DNA from: Burkholderiales bacterium
GTDB taxonomy: Bacteria; Pseudomonadota; Gammaproteobacteria; Burkholderiales; Burkholderiaceae
DNA length: 6,878 nucleotides
Reading direction: 5' to 3'
Assembly: GCA_903643055.1 (NCBI GenBank)
Contig: CAHJWV010000255.1
Location: forward strand, 1 to 6,878
Under the pieces are notes generated by a model. The model ran no database searches. It was not told the DNA's origin and was given only the letters and a program-made list of their open reading frames with translations. Both the position numbers and the translations under genes were made by a program. Positions 1-6,447 of this stretch are shown in pieces. Within the stretch, counting starts at the first letter, position 1; each line of letters opens with the position of its first letter.

Positions 1-239
<239 letters not shown>

Positions 240-479
240 GGTCTATCCCTTGTACGAAACAGATGTATCTGCGGTCATGCGACTCCACCTTGTCAGCGCC
301 ACTGTTTGTCAGCAATGGCCAAAGCCTGTGCTTCGCCGCGCCGCTCTTCGCTTTGCAGTGAGCCCTGCTTGTCAGAAGCAAGGCTTGAATCGATCACAAG
401 CAAAAAGCCAGCCGTTGCGGTTGGACGCGACCGCACGGTCGAACGCTCTCCGGCTTTAGCGCCTGACCGGCCCGTCAGC
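240..479. other. Spacer between the degraded peptidase copy and the lipoprotein gene
   Basis: Together with the terminator this is about 297 bp without a convincing gene. It should hold the promoter of the leftward lipoprotein gene, but no clear -35/-10 pair was found. A short palindrome, CGACCG-CA-CGGTCG, lies at 428-441. The short open frames crossing it on both strands have no ribosome-binding site or recognisable sequence. Confidence 0.5.
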
Positions 480-515
480 AAAAACGGCCATGGCTGCATC
501 ACGCAGCCATGGCCG
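480..515 (-). terminator. Intrinsic terminator after the second peptidase copy
   Basis: Read on the - strand, a 13-bp perfect stem (CGGCCATGGCTGC, arms at 503-515 and 485-497) closes a 5-nt loop. Five T residues (484-480) follow immediately. It starts about 21 nt after the stop codon at 537, which is the classical position. It would end transcription before the lipoprotein gene, so that gene needs its own promoter. Confidence 0.88.
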
Positions 516-536
516 GCACACAGGGTTCAAGCAGGG

Positions 537-1489
537 TCAGATCGAATCGCGATAGTCCAGCCACAACACATCGACGGTCTTGCCGGTGAGCGTTTTGAAG
601 GTGTCGGTCGTCCAGGTCTCGCCGTCGTACGAATCCATCGAAAGGTTCAGTTTGTAGATGAACGAGTCGTACTGCGTGTCGAACCACAGCAGAAAGAAGG
701 CGGTCGTGCGGTAGCCATCATTCCAGTGGCCCGCGCGATTGGGGACGGCATCGGAGGGTGTGAAGCCGCTCTTGAAGCGCACCGTGTCGGCCATGCCTTC
801 GATCAGGCCGTTGTCGGCTCCATGGCCATCGCTGTCGTCTTGCTGGTACATGTGCGTCATCTCGTGATGCACGATGCCCTTGATCTCGGCAGCGACATCG
901 CCGTTCGCATTCTTGATGTTCTGCAGGTGATCGGTGCTGATCATCACCGTGATGTTGGCGCCATCGCCGGCTTTCCAGGCGACCTCTCCAGGGGCGTTGC
1001 GGATGATCAGCTTCAGGTGCGTGGCGTTGCGGATCTCGCTGGCGTTTTTATAGAGCGTGCGGCAGACGGTCCGGCCAATGCTTTGCAGGAAGGCTTCGGG
1101 GTTGCTGCCGGAGACATCGAGGAACAGGCTGGCACGCGCGGGGTCTTCCTGTACGAGTTCAACCGTCGGCGTGCACTTGGCGTCGAGGTCAGCGGGCGTG
1201 CCTGGCCGGGCGCCGGAGCGGGGCTTGGCGTGTCGCCAGACGAAGGCAGCGAGACCGTGAACGACGATACGGCGTTGTCAAAGTACAAGGGCTTGGGGCC
1301 GAGGTTCGGTACGCTGCTTTGCAGCGTGATGCTGATGCCGCTGAAATTCGAATTCCGGTACAGCGTGGTCGAAGCCGTGCCCGTGATCTTGACCGACGAG
1401 ATGCGGTCGTTCCAGGCCGTGCCCACCCAGGTGCTGTCGGCCGTGGGCAGAAGAAGGCCCTCTGATTCGCCTTCACAGTCGCGATTCAC
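537..1489 (-). pseudogene. Diverged, frameshifted second copy of the crystallin-BSP peptidase gene
   Basis: This is a tandem paralogue of the gene at 1553-2611. Its upstream part reads a beta/gamma-crystallin domain with both Ca2+ motifs (NDRISS and DNAVSS), followed by a Ser/Pro/Ala linker (TPSPAPAPG). After the linker this frame turns to nonsense and stops at 1013. The peptidase continues in another frame (DLDAKCTPTVEL...) that is open from about 1273 down to the stop at 537. The shift therefore lies in the linker, roughly 1190-1273. The peptidase part keeps HEMTH and GLIEG and is about 73% identical to the neighbour over the last 135 residues (99 matches by hand count). The N-terminus is also defective. 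The first usable codon is a GTG at 1489, right after the neighbour's terminator, with no ribosome-binding site and no signal peptide. No other stops interrupt either half, so decay seems recent. A sequencing error could explain the frameshift but not the missing start. Confidence 0.8.
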
Positions 1490-1526
1490 AAAAGAAATTG
1501 GCCACGGTGCTTGCGCAACCGTGGCC
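1488..1526 (-). terminator. Intrinsic terminator of the intact crystallin-BSP gene
   Basis: On the - strand a 9-bp perfect stem (GGCCACGGT / ACCGTGGCC, arms at 1518-1526 and 1500-1508) is followed by the T-rich tail AATTTCTTTTGT. It begins about 27 nt after the stop codon at 1553. It separates the intact gene from its degraded copy, which is therefore not expected to be cotranscribed efficiently. Confidence 0.8.
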
Positions 1527-1552
1527 GATGCAATCAGCTGATCAGCGGGAGA

Positions 1553-2611
1553 TCAGTTTGAATTGCGGTAGTCGGTCCAGAGCTGATCGACGCTCTTGCC
1601 GGTGATGGTCTTGAAGGATTCCGAGGACCAGCGCTTGTTGTCGTTCGATTCCATCGTCAGGTTCAGCTTGTAGATGAACGAGTCATATTGCTTGTCCAGC
1701 CACAGCAGGAAGAATGCGGTCGTCCGGTAGCCGTCGTTCCAATGGCCGTTCTTGTTCGGCTGTGCGCCGTCAGGAATGAAGCCGTTCTTGAAACGAACGG
1801 TGTCGGCAATGCCCTCGATCAACCCGATGTCCGCGCCGCCCTTGTCGTGGTCATCTTGCTGGTACATATGGGTCATCTCGTGATAGAGGATGCCCTTGAT
1901 TTCTTTGCCGACGTCGCGGTTGGCGTTCTTGACGTTCTGCAGATGGTCGGTACTGATCATCACCGTGATGTCGGCGCCATCGCCGGACTTCCAAGCCACG
2001 TCACCCGGGGAATAGCGAATGATGAGCTTGACATGCGAAGCGTTGCGGATCTCGCTGGCATTCTTGTAGAGCGTGCGGCAGACGTTGCGGCCGATGTCTT
2101 GCAGGAAGGCTTCGGGGTTGGCGCCCGACACGTCGAGGAACAGCTTGCCACGCGAGCTCGTATCTTCCAGCGCAAGATCCACCTTCGGTGTGCACTTGGC
2201 GTCGAGTTCGGTGCTTCCGCCGCCGCCACCACCATCGCCACCACCACCGGTGTCGCTGACCTTGAACGACGACGCGTTGTCATTGAAGTTCAATGGCACG
2301 AGGTTGGGCGTGTTGGCCTTCACCGCCAGTGAACGGCCGCCGAAGTTGGCGTGTTCGTACAGCGTGACCGATGCCGTGCCGCTCAGCTTGACTGACGAGA
2401 TGCGGTCGTTCCAGGACGAACCGACCCAATTGCTGGTGGCCGAAGCGCAGAACGATGCACCCTGGTAGTTGACGTGTTCATAGAAGCAGACCGAGCCGGT
2501 GTCCGCCTGGGCTTTGACTGGAGCCGCCTGCGCGGGTACAGCCACGAAGGCCGCAACGGCGGCACAGGCCCAAGCCACGGCGTTCAATTGCCTTCTGATA
2601 TGAATTCTCAT
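1553..2611 (-). CDS. Secreted beta/gamma-crystallin domain plus BSP-type zinc peptidase
   Basis: This 352-residue protein is probably exported by Sec and released outside the cytoplasm. Residues 1-29 are a signal peptide: basic MRIHIRR, an Ala/Val core, then AQA before the cut. Residues about 41-118 form a beta/gamma-crystallin domain of two Greek-key motifs. Each has the (N/D)(N/D)xx(S/T)S calcium signature, NDRISS at 68-73 and NDNASS at 110-115. A Gly-rich linker (about 122-132) leads to a domain of the plant/bacterial basic secretory protein family (residues about 138-352). This carries HEMTH (244-248), two zinc-binding His plus the catalytic Glu, and GLIEG (263-267), whose Glu266 may be the third ligand. 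Cys42/55 and Cys140/178 could form disulfides. The ATG at 2611 is preferred over the in-frame ATG at 2644 because AAAGGAAAA lies just upstream and the signal peptide then starts normally. The substrate is unknown; proteolysis is a family-based inference. Confidence 0.88.
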   Translation of the reverse strand: MRIHIRRQLNAVAWACAAVAAFVAVPAQAAPVKAQADTGSVCFYEHVNYQGASFCASATSNWVGSSWNDRISSVKLSGTASVTLYEHANFGGRSLAVKANTPNLVPLNFNDNASSFKVSDTGGGGDGGGGGGSTELDAKCTPKVDLALEDTSSRGKLFLDVSGANPEAFLQDIGRNVCRTLYKNASEIRNASHVKLIIRYSPGDVAWKSGDGADITVMISTDHLQNVKNANRDVGKEIKGILYHEMTHMYQQDDHDKGGADIGLIEGIADTVRFKNGFIPDGAQPNKNGHWNDGYRTTAFFLLWLDKQYDSFIYKLNLTMESNDNKRWSSESFKTITGKSVDQLWTDYRNSN

Positions 2612-2683
2612 GTTTTCCTTTCGGGTTGATTGCAAGCGAGCCATCCCTGAGACGGAGGCACTGTCACAGCGCCGGTGACGTTA

Positions 2684-2699
2684 GTACTGCGGGTACTGC
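2684..2699. repeat. Two direct GTACTGC repeats in the peptidase leader
   Basis: GTACTGC occurs at 2684-2690 and 2693-2699, a 9-bp period. The pair lies just downstream of the candidate -10 element of the leftward crystallin-BSP gene, where a repressor could act. No known operator is recognised. Chance cannot be excluded for two 7-mers. Confidence 0.4.
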
Positions 2700-2710
2700 C
2701 TGCGAATGCA

Positions 2711-2739
2711 AAGATAGATTGATGTGCTTTTCTCTGCAA
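2711..2739 (-). promoter_or_regulatory. Candidate sigma70-like promoter of the crystallin-BSP gene
   Basis: On the - strand TTGCAG (2739-2734) and TATCTT (2716-2711) are separated by 17 bp in a locally A/T-richer stretch. This would give a leader of roughly 90-95 nt before the ATG at 2611. The -35 matches the consensus in only three positions and the -10 in four, so this is a weak prediction chosen for spacing and location. Confidence 0.35.
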
Positions 2740-3253
2740 GTTACGAGAGGTGTGCTTCCCGTCGAAAGGTAGGGCCCATGGGAAGGTTTGGAGAGGGCGG
2801 TGATGCGTCTCGGGAATCGCTCGATGGGCCTTTCGAACCTGTTCAGCGCCTGGGACGGAAGGGCCTTTTTGATCCGCCTTGGCTTGCTGTGTCATAGGTC
2901 TGCGCAGGAGCGCAAGCCATGCTTTTCAGCCGCCGAACGGGTGGGCGCGTTGCGCACCAGTCGGCATCGGTGTGAGGTTAGATGTAAGTCGAAAAGGCTT
3001 GGCCTGCGCTGCGGAACGTCCCACATCTGCTCACCAAACGAAGACCTTTGGAAGCAATGCCTTTGCGGCAGCACGGTGTTTCGATCGCTGACGCAACACG
3101 TTTGTTACGGTGCTCTCAGGGTTGATCCTCTGCCGTGTGGCCAGTGGCCATGCTGACGCGTCGCAGACGCGACTTGAAGCGATGGCGCGCATCAATCGGG
3201 TTAGGCTACCGAGATGAGCGACACCGGCTTCGACCCGATGCGCCGACTCGCAT
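2740..3253. other. Intergenic region without a convincing gene
   Basis: The region lies between the end of the photolyase gene (3254) and the peptidase leader; the full gene-free gap is about 640 bp (2612-3253). Open frames of up to about 120 codons cross it on both strands (for example 2788-3156 on +). They are rich in Cys, Arg and Ser, lack ribosome-binding sites, and resemble no family I recognise. Small structures are present: TGCGC-AGGA-GCGCA at 2901-2914, CGCGTC-GCA-GACGCG near 3160-3174, and a 7-bp inverted repeat ATCGGGT/ACCCGAT at 3195-3239 behind the photolyase. None has a terminator-like T-run on the relevant strand. No RNA gene or mobile-element end is evident. Confidence 0.6.
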
Positions 3254-4744
3254 TCAGGCCGGCGTCTTGACGACGGCGTACCGCCGCAGTGTTTCGTCTC
3301 GTGCTTCGCGGTGGTCAACGATCGGCAAAGGATAGTCCTCGCCAAGCGAGAGGCCGCCTTCAGCCAGCTCGATCGGGCGTGCAAGCCACGGGGCATGAAT
3401 GGCAGAGTCCGGCATCTTGGCCAACTGCGGCACATAACGGCGAATGAACTTGCCGGCCGGGTCGAACTTCTCGCTCTGGTTCACCGGGTTGAAGATGCGG
3501 AAATAGGGCTGGGCGTCGCAGCCGGTGGAGGCTGCCCATTGCCAGCCGCCGTTGTTGGCCGCGAGGTCATAGTCATTGAGTTTCTCGGCGAAGTAGCGTT
3601 CGCCGCGCCGCCAATCGATGCCCAGGTCTTTGACCAGAAAGCTCGCCACGACCATGCGCAGCCGGTTGTGCATGTAGCCGGTCTGGTTGATTTGCGCCAT
3701 CGCGGCATCGACCAGCGGGTAGCCGGTTCGGCCTTCACACCACGCGGCAAACAAGGCATCGGCCTGCTTGCCGTGGACCCACTGGATGGCGTCGTACTCC
3801 GGCTTGAAGCTGCGCTCAACAACGTGCGGGTGGTGGTGCAGGATCTGGTGATAGAAATCGCGCCACACCAACTCCGACAGCCACACCGCGGCGCCGGGCG
3901 AGCCTTCGTGCATGCACGTGGCGGCTTCGCGCGCCAGGGTGCGGATCGAGACGGTGCCGAATCGAAGGTGAGTCGACAGATAACTCGGCCCTTTGACGGC
4001 GGGGAAGTTGCGCGCTTCGCCATAGCGGTCGATGCGGGGCAGGAAGTCATCGAGCAGGGCTTGCGCGCCCGTCGAGCCGCTGCCCATCTTCATCTCATGC
4101 AGGTTGGTGGCCTCGAAGCCGATGTCAGCCAGCGTGGGAATGCCGACATGAACCGGCGCTTCAAAGTCGTTTGGCAGATCTGTGGGCCACACCGCGAGGC
4201 TGTGCGCATATTTTTTGACAGGGTAGGCGCCGAGATAAAACGGCTCGAGCTTCTTCAGCCAGGCGTTCTTGTAGGGCGTGAACACGCTGTAAGGCTTGCC
4301 GCTGCCGGTCAGCACTTCGCTGCGTTCGAAGATCACATGGTCTTTGCTGGTGTGCAGTGCAATGCCTTCATTGGCCAGCGCGCCGCGCACCTGGTTGTCG
4401 CGGGTGATGGCTGCCGGCTCGTCGTCATGGTTGGCGTACACCGCTTGCGCACGGAGCTGAAGCGCCAGGCGAGGGATTTCATCGACGGCTTTGGCATGGC
4501 GCACCAGCAAGCGGGCACCTTCGGGCCGCAAAGCCTGCAGCTGCGCATCGAGGTCGACCAGGCTGTCACGGATGAACTCGACCCTGCGGTCGGCGCGCGG
4601 CAGTGGGGCGAGGATGTCGACATCGAACACGAAGACGCACCACACGCGTTGCGCGGCCTTCAAGGCATGAAACAGGGCCGCGTTATCTTCACATCGCAAA
4701 TCTCGGCGAAACCAGACCAGCGCGGTGTCCAAAGCCTTTTCCAT
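3254..4744 (-). CDS. phrB: Deoxyribodipyrimidine photolyase (class I CPD photolyase)
   Basis: This cytoplasmic flavoenzyme splits UV-induced cyclobutane pyrimidine dimers with blue/near-UV light. The 496-residue length is normal. Residues about 7-135 are the alpha/beta antenna-cofactor domain (TALVWFRRDLR at 7-17). Residues about 215-490 are the FAD-binding helical domain, with YLSTHLRFG (255-263), ELVWRDFY (291-298), GYPLVDAAM (341-349), YMHNRLRM (357-364) and DLAANNGGWQWAASTG (393-408). From remembered alignment to the E. coli enzyme, Glu291 and Trp294 match the dimer-binding Glu274/Trp277. Asn397 matches Asn378 near FAD N5. Trp322, Trp378 and Trp401 match the electron-transfer triad. The ATG at 4744 is chosen because homology begins six residues later; no clear ribosome-binding site precedes it. 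The frame stays open far upstream, but that part is antisense to yqgE. The gene diverges from yqgE across 33 bp, so its promoter must overlap yqgE sequence. Confidence 0.95.
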   Translation of the reverse strand: MEKALDTALVWFRRDLRCEDNAALFHALKAAQRVWCVFVFDVDILAPLPRADRRVEFIRDSLVDLDAQLQALRPEGARLLVRHAKAVDEIPRLALQLRAQAVYANHDDEPAAITRDNQVRGALANEGIALHTSKDHVIFERSEVLTGSGKPYSVFTPYKNAWLKKLEPFYLGAYPVKKYAHSLAVWPTDLPNDFEAPVHVGIPTLADIGFEATNLHEMKMGSGSTGAQALLDDFLPRIDRYGEARNFPAVKGPSYLSTHLRFGTVSIRTLAREAATCMHEGSPGAAVWLSELVWRDFYHQILHHHPHVVERSFKPEYDAIQWVHGKQADALFAAWCEGRTGYPLVDAAMAQINQTGYMHNRLRMVVASFLVKDLGIDWRRGERYFAEKLNDYDLAANNGGWQWAASTGCDAQPYFRIFNPVNQSEKFDPAGKFIRRYVPQLAKMPDSAIHAPWLARPIELAEGGLSLGEDYPLPIVDHREARDETLRRYAVVKTPA

Positions 4745-4777
4745 CCGTCGAGTGTGCCGCAGGAATAAAATGCGGCC

Positions 4778-5365
4778 ATGCCCGATTCGCCCATCAACCT
4801 GACCAATCAGTTTCTTATCGCCATGCCTGGCATGGCCGATGACACCTTCGCGGGGGCTGTGATCTATCTCTGTGAGCACACCGAGAAGGGCGCTTTGGGC
4901 TTGGTCATCAACAAGCCGATCGACATCAAACTGAAGAATCTGTTCGAGAAAGTGGCCCTCACGCTGGACCGCGAAGACCTCGCTGAAACGCCGGTCTACT
5001 TTGGCGGGCCGGTGCAGACCGAGCGCGGTTTCGTGCTGCATGAGCGCCTGGGTGGCGAAGGCGATACCGACAGCCACTACAACTCTTCGCTGCAGATTCC
5101 AGGCGGTCTGCAGATGACGACCAGCAAGGATGTGCTGGAAGCCTTGTCGAGTGGTGCCGGACCGAAGAAGATTCTGGTGACGCTGGGCTACAGCGGCTGG
5201 GGTGCTGGCCAGCTCGAGGAAGAGCTGGGCCGCAATGGCTGGATCAATGTCGACGCCGAGCCTGGCATCATCTTCGACACGCCGGTCGAGCAGCGCTACG
5301 ACAAGGCCTTGTCGCTGCTGGGCATCGACCCGCGCATGCTGTCGCAAGAAGCCGGGCACGCATGA
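4778..5365 (+). CDS. yqgE: YqgE/AlgH family protein (UPF0301)
   Basis: This 195-residue protein has typical family length. The hallmarks are visible in order: NLTNQFLIAMPGM (7-19), YLCEHTEKGALGLVINKP (30-47), VYFGGPVQTERGFVLH (73-88) and LGYSGWGAGQLEEEL (136-150). The molecular role is not established; the homologue AlgH was linked to alginate regulation in Pseudomonas. The ATG at 4778 fits the conserved N-terminus. AGGA at 4761-4764 is a rather distant (13 nt) ribosome-binding site. The ATG at 4770 is out of frame and meets a stop within ten codons. This is the first gene of the rightward operon, and its stop overlaps the ruvX start as ATGA. Its promoter must lie inside the 5' end of the divergent photolyase gene or in the 33-bp gap. 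Confidence 0.95.
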   Translation: MPDSPINLTNQFLIAMPGMADDTFAGAVIYLCEHTEKGALGLVINKPIDIKLKNLFEKVALTLDREDLAETPVYFGGPVQTERGFVLHERLGGEGDTDSHYNSSLQIPGGLQMTTSKDVLEALSSGAGPKKILVTLGYSGWGAGQLEEELGRNGWINVDAEPGIIFDTPVEQRYDKALSLLGIDPRMLSQEAGHA

Positions 5366-5778
5366 CCGGCTCGCCGATGCCCGGTCCTTTCGCTCCTCCG
5401 CTTTCCTTTCTCGCTTTCGATTTCGGCACCAAGCGCGTGGGTGTGGCCAGCGGCAACACCGTGACGCACACCGCCACGCCGCTGCGCACGATCAGTGCCG
5501 AGGGCGATGCGCGGTTCGTTGCCATCGCCGCGTTGATCAGCGAGTGGCAGCCGAGCGCGCTGGTCGTCGGCGTGCCTTTCCATCCCGATGGCGCTGCGCA
5601 TGACAATACCGCCCGCGCGCGGCGCTTCGCCCGGCAACTGCACGGCCGCTTTGGCCTGAAGGTGCACGAGGTCGATGAGCGCTACACCTCCACCGAGGCG
5701 CATGCCGCGGGCGCGCGCGATCTGGACGCTGCCTCGGCGGCGATCATCCTGGAGCAGTTTTTGAGAGAGATCCCATGA
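5362..5778 (+). CDS. ruvX: Putative Holliday junction resolvase / pre-16S rRNA nuclease RuvX (YqgF)
   Basis: This 138-residue RNase H-like nuclease belongs to a family implicated in Holliday-junction resolution and in maturation of the 16S rRNA 5' end. The acidic site is intact: Asp20 in LAFDFGTKRVGVA (17-29), Asp105/Glu106 in VDERYTSTEA (104-113), and Asp122 in DAASAAIILEQFL (122-134). LVVGVPFHPDG (67-77) is the usual strand and loop before the helix. The N-terminal 14 residues are a Pro/Gly-rich extension, and Met6 is a possible alternative start. The ATG at 5362 shares ATGA with the yqgE stop, which suggests translational coupling. Its own stop overlaps an ATG at 5775 that opens a short frame leading to pyrR. 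Confidence 0.95.
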   Translation: MTGSPMPGPFAPPLSFLAFDFGTKRVGVASGNTVTHTATPLRTISAEGDARFVAIAALISEWQPSALVVGVPFHPDGAAHDNTARARRFARQLHGRFGLKVHEVDERYTSTEAHAAGARDLDAASAAIILEQFLREIP

Positions 5779-5876
5779 AGCAATCGATGCCCGTGATGCA
5801 AGGCAGCGCAACGCTGCGCGCGATGACCGGAAGGCTCGGCCGGCGGCAGCCGGTGGTGCGCGAGGTGTCCCCATGA
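5775..5876 (+). CDS. Possible 33-residue small protein bridging ruvX and pyrR
   Basis: A short frame begins with the ATGA shared with the ruvX stop and ends with the TGA inside the ATGA of the pyrR start. It therefore fills the intergenic gap exactly. The product would be basic, with Arg concentrated in the second half (TLRAMTGRLGRRQ at 13-25). G or C occupies 28 of 33 third codon positions, as in the flanking genes. The upstream GAGAGA is a weak ribosome-binding site. A 6-bp triloop hairpin (GCAGCG-CAA-CGCTGC, 5803-5817) lies within it. The sequence is not recognised. It may act only by carrying ribosomes from ruvX to pyrR, or it may be a chance frame; the double overlap is the main argument for it. 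Confidence 0.35.
   Translation: MKQSMPVMQGSATLRAMTGRLGRRQPVVREVSP
5862..5867 (+). promoter_or_regulatory. Ribosome-binding site of pyrR
   Basis: GAGGTG lies 5 nt before the ATG at 5873 and supports that start for pyrR. It lies inside the last codons of the bridging short frame. Confidence 0.7.
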
Positions 5877-6376
5877 GCACCTTGCACCTGGATGCCGAGG
5901 CCTTGTATGCCGACTTGCTGTCGGGCGTGCGCGGGCTGTTGAACCCTGATGCGGTGCTGGTCGGCGTGTGGTCGGGCGGTGCATGGCTGGCAGAGCGCCT
6001 GCAACGCGACCTGAAGCTGGCCGGCGACTTTGGCGTGATCTCCAGCACCTTGCACCGCGATGACTTTTCATCGAAAGGACTGGCCAGCGCCGACCCGACT
6101 CGCCTGCCATTCGAGATCGAAGGGCGGCCGATCTTGCTGGTCGACGATGTGCTCTACACCGGCCGCACCACGCGCGCGGTGATCAACGAGCTGTTCGATT
6201 TCGGCCGGCCGGCCAGCGTGACTTTGGCGGTGCTGGTCGACCGTGGCGGGCGCGAGTTGCCGATTCATGCGGCGTATTCGGCCGCGCGCATCACCTTGCC
6301 TGCCGGGAACAAGCTGCGCTTGGCGCGCAGCGATGAAGGCCGTTTCAGTTTCGACATCCAGGAGCAAGACCGATGA
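5873..6376 (+). CDS. pyrR: PyrR: bifunctional pyrimidine operon regulator / uracil phosphoribosyltransferase
   Basis: This 167-residue phosphoribosyltransferase-fold protein makes UMP from uracil and PRPP. In Firmicutes it also binds pyr mRNA to attenuate transcription; RNA binding in proteobacteria is less certain. The PRPP-binding motif [14 protein letters not shown] is at 87-100, [10 protein letters not shown] at 61-70 matches the flexible loop, and [11 protein letters not shown] (121-131) matches the conserved VDRGHRELPI segment. In this last motif the usual His is replaced by Gly. The N-terminal [13 protein letters not shown] (31-43) replaces the Firmicute G-x-R-T-R-G pattern; both differences may be lineage-typical. 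No Firmicute-type PyrR binding loop or attenuator was seen upstream of yqgE or pyrR. The gene sits directly before pyrB, consistent with a pyrimidine role. Confidence 0.93.
   Translation: MSTLHLDAEALYADLLSGVRGLLNPDAVLVGVWSGGAWLAERLQRDLKLAGDFGVISSTLHRDDFSSKGLASADPTRLPFEIEGRPILLVDDVLYTGRTTRAVINELFDFGRPASVTLAVLVDRGGRELPIHAAYSAARITLPAGNKLRLARSDEGRFSFDIQEQDR
6360..6364 (+). promoter_or_regulatory. Strong ribosome-binding site before the pyrR-pyrB bridging short frame
   Basis: AGGAG ends 8 nt before the ATG at 6373. No annotated gene starts there, only the 24-codon frame. The site lies in the last codons of pyrR (Gln-Glu), so it could be coincidental, but its strength and spacing are those of a functional start. 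Confidence 0.5.
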
Positions 6377-6447
6377 CCTTCCTGCTTGCCCGTGCACCGG
6401 GCCTGCGCACAGCATGGCGACGCGCCGCGAAAGGCAAGCCATGCTGA
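6373..6447 (+). CDS. Possible 24-residue small protein bridging pyrR and pyrB
   Basis: The frame starts on the ATGA shared with the pyrR stop, behind AGGAG at ideal spacing. It ends with a TGA at 6445-6447, 7 nt into pyrB. The predicted product [20 protein letters not shown] (first 20 residues) then GKPC is short, basic and weakly amphipathic. Third-position G/C is lower (16 of 24) than in the flanking genes. A ribosome translating it would pass through the inverted repeat at 6410-6446 and stop on top of the pyrB start. This suggests a coupling or leader-peptide role rather than a stable protein. The peptide is not recognised. Confidence 0.4.
   Translation: MTFLLARAPGLRTAWRRAAKGKPC
6410..6446 (+). 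promoter_or_regulatory. Inverted repeat enclosing the pyrB start codon
   Basis: CAGCATGGC (6410-6418) and GCCATGCTG (6438-6446) are perfect 9-bp complements with a 19-nt loop. In mRNA the stem would bury the pyrB AUG (6441-6443), while AAAGG at 6430-6434 would lie in the loop. Translation of the preceding short frame would melt it. A regulatory role is inferred; the sequence relation is visible. Confidence 0.5.

Noticed and set aside
2612..2644. Upstream in-frame ATG at 2644 as the start of the crystallin-BSP protein
   Set aside because: It would put MARLQSTRKEN before a normal signal peptide, while a good AAAGGA site directly precedes the ATG at 2611.
2663..2679. GTCAC-N7-GTGAC as a CRP/FNR-type operator
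   Set aside because: The half-sites face the wrong way relative to TGTGA-N6-TCACA, so it does not match that class.
2788..3156. 122-codon + strand frame in the large intergenic region
   Set aside because: It has no ribosome-binding site, unusual Cys/Arg/Ser-rich composition and no recognisable motif. Codon use differs from the true genes.
3157..3174. GC-rich hairpin downstream of the photolyase as its terminator
   Set aside because: The stem CGCGTC-GCA-GACGCG is not followed by a T-run on the - strand and lies about 80 bp past the stop.
3311..4768. 485-codon + strand open frame opposite the photolyase
   Set aside because: The - strand carries an unmistakable photolyase over the same bases; this frame is its antisense shadow.
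4745..5359. N-terminal extension of the photolyase frame to a start near 5359
   Set aside because: The extra 205 residues are antisense to yqgE, and family homology begins at the ATG at 4744.
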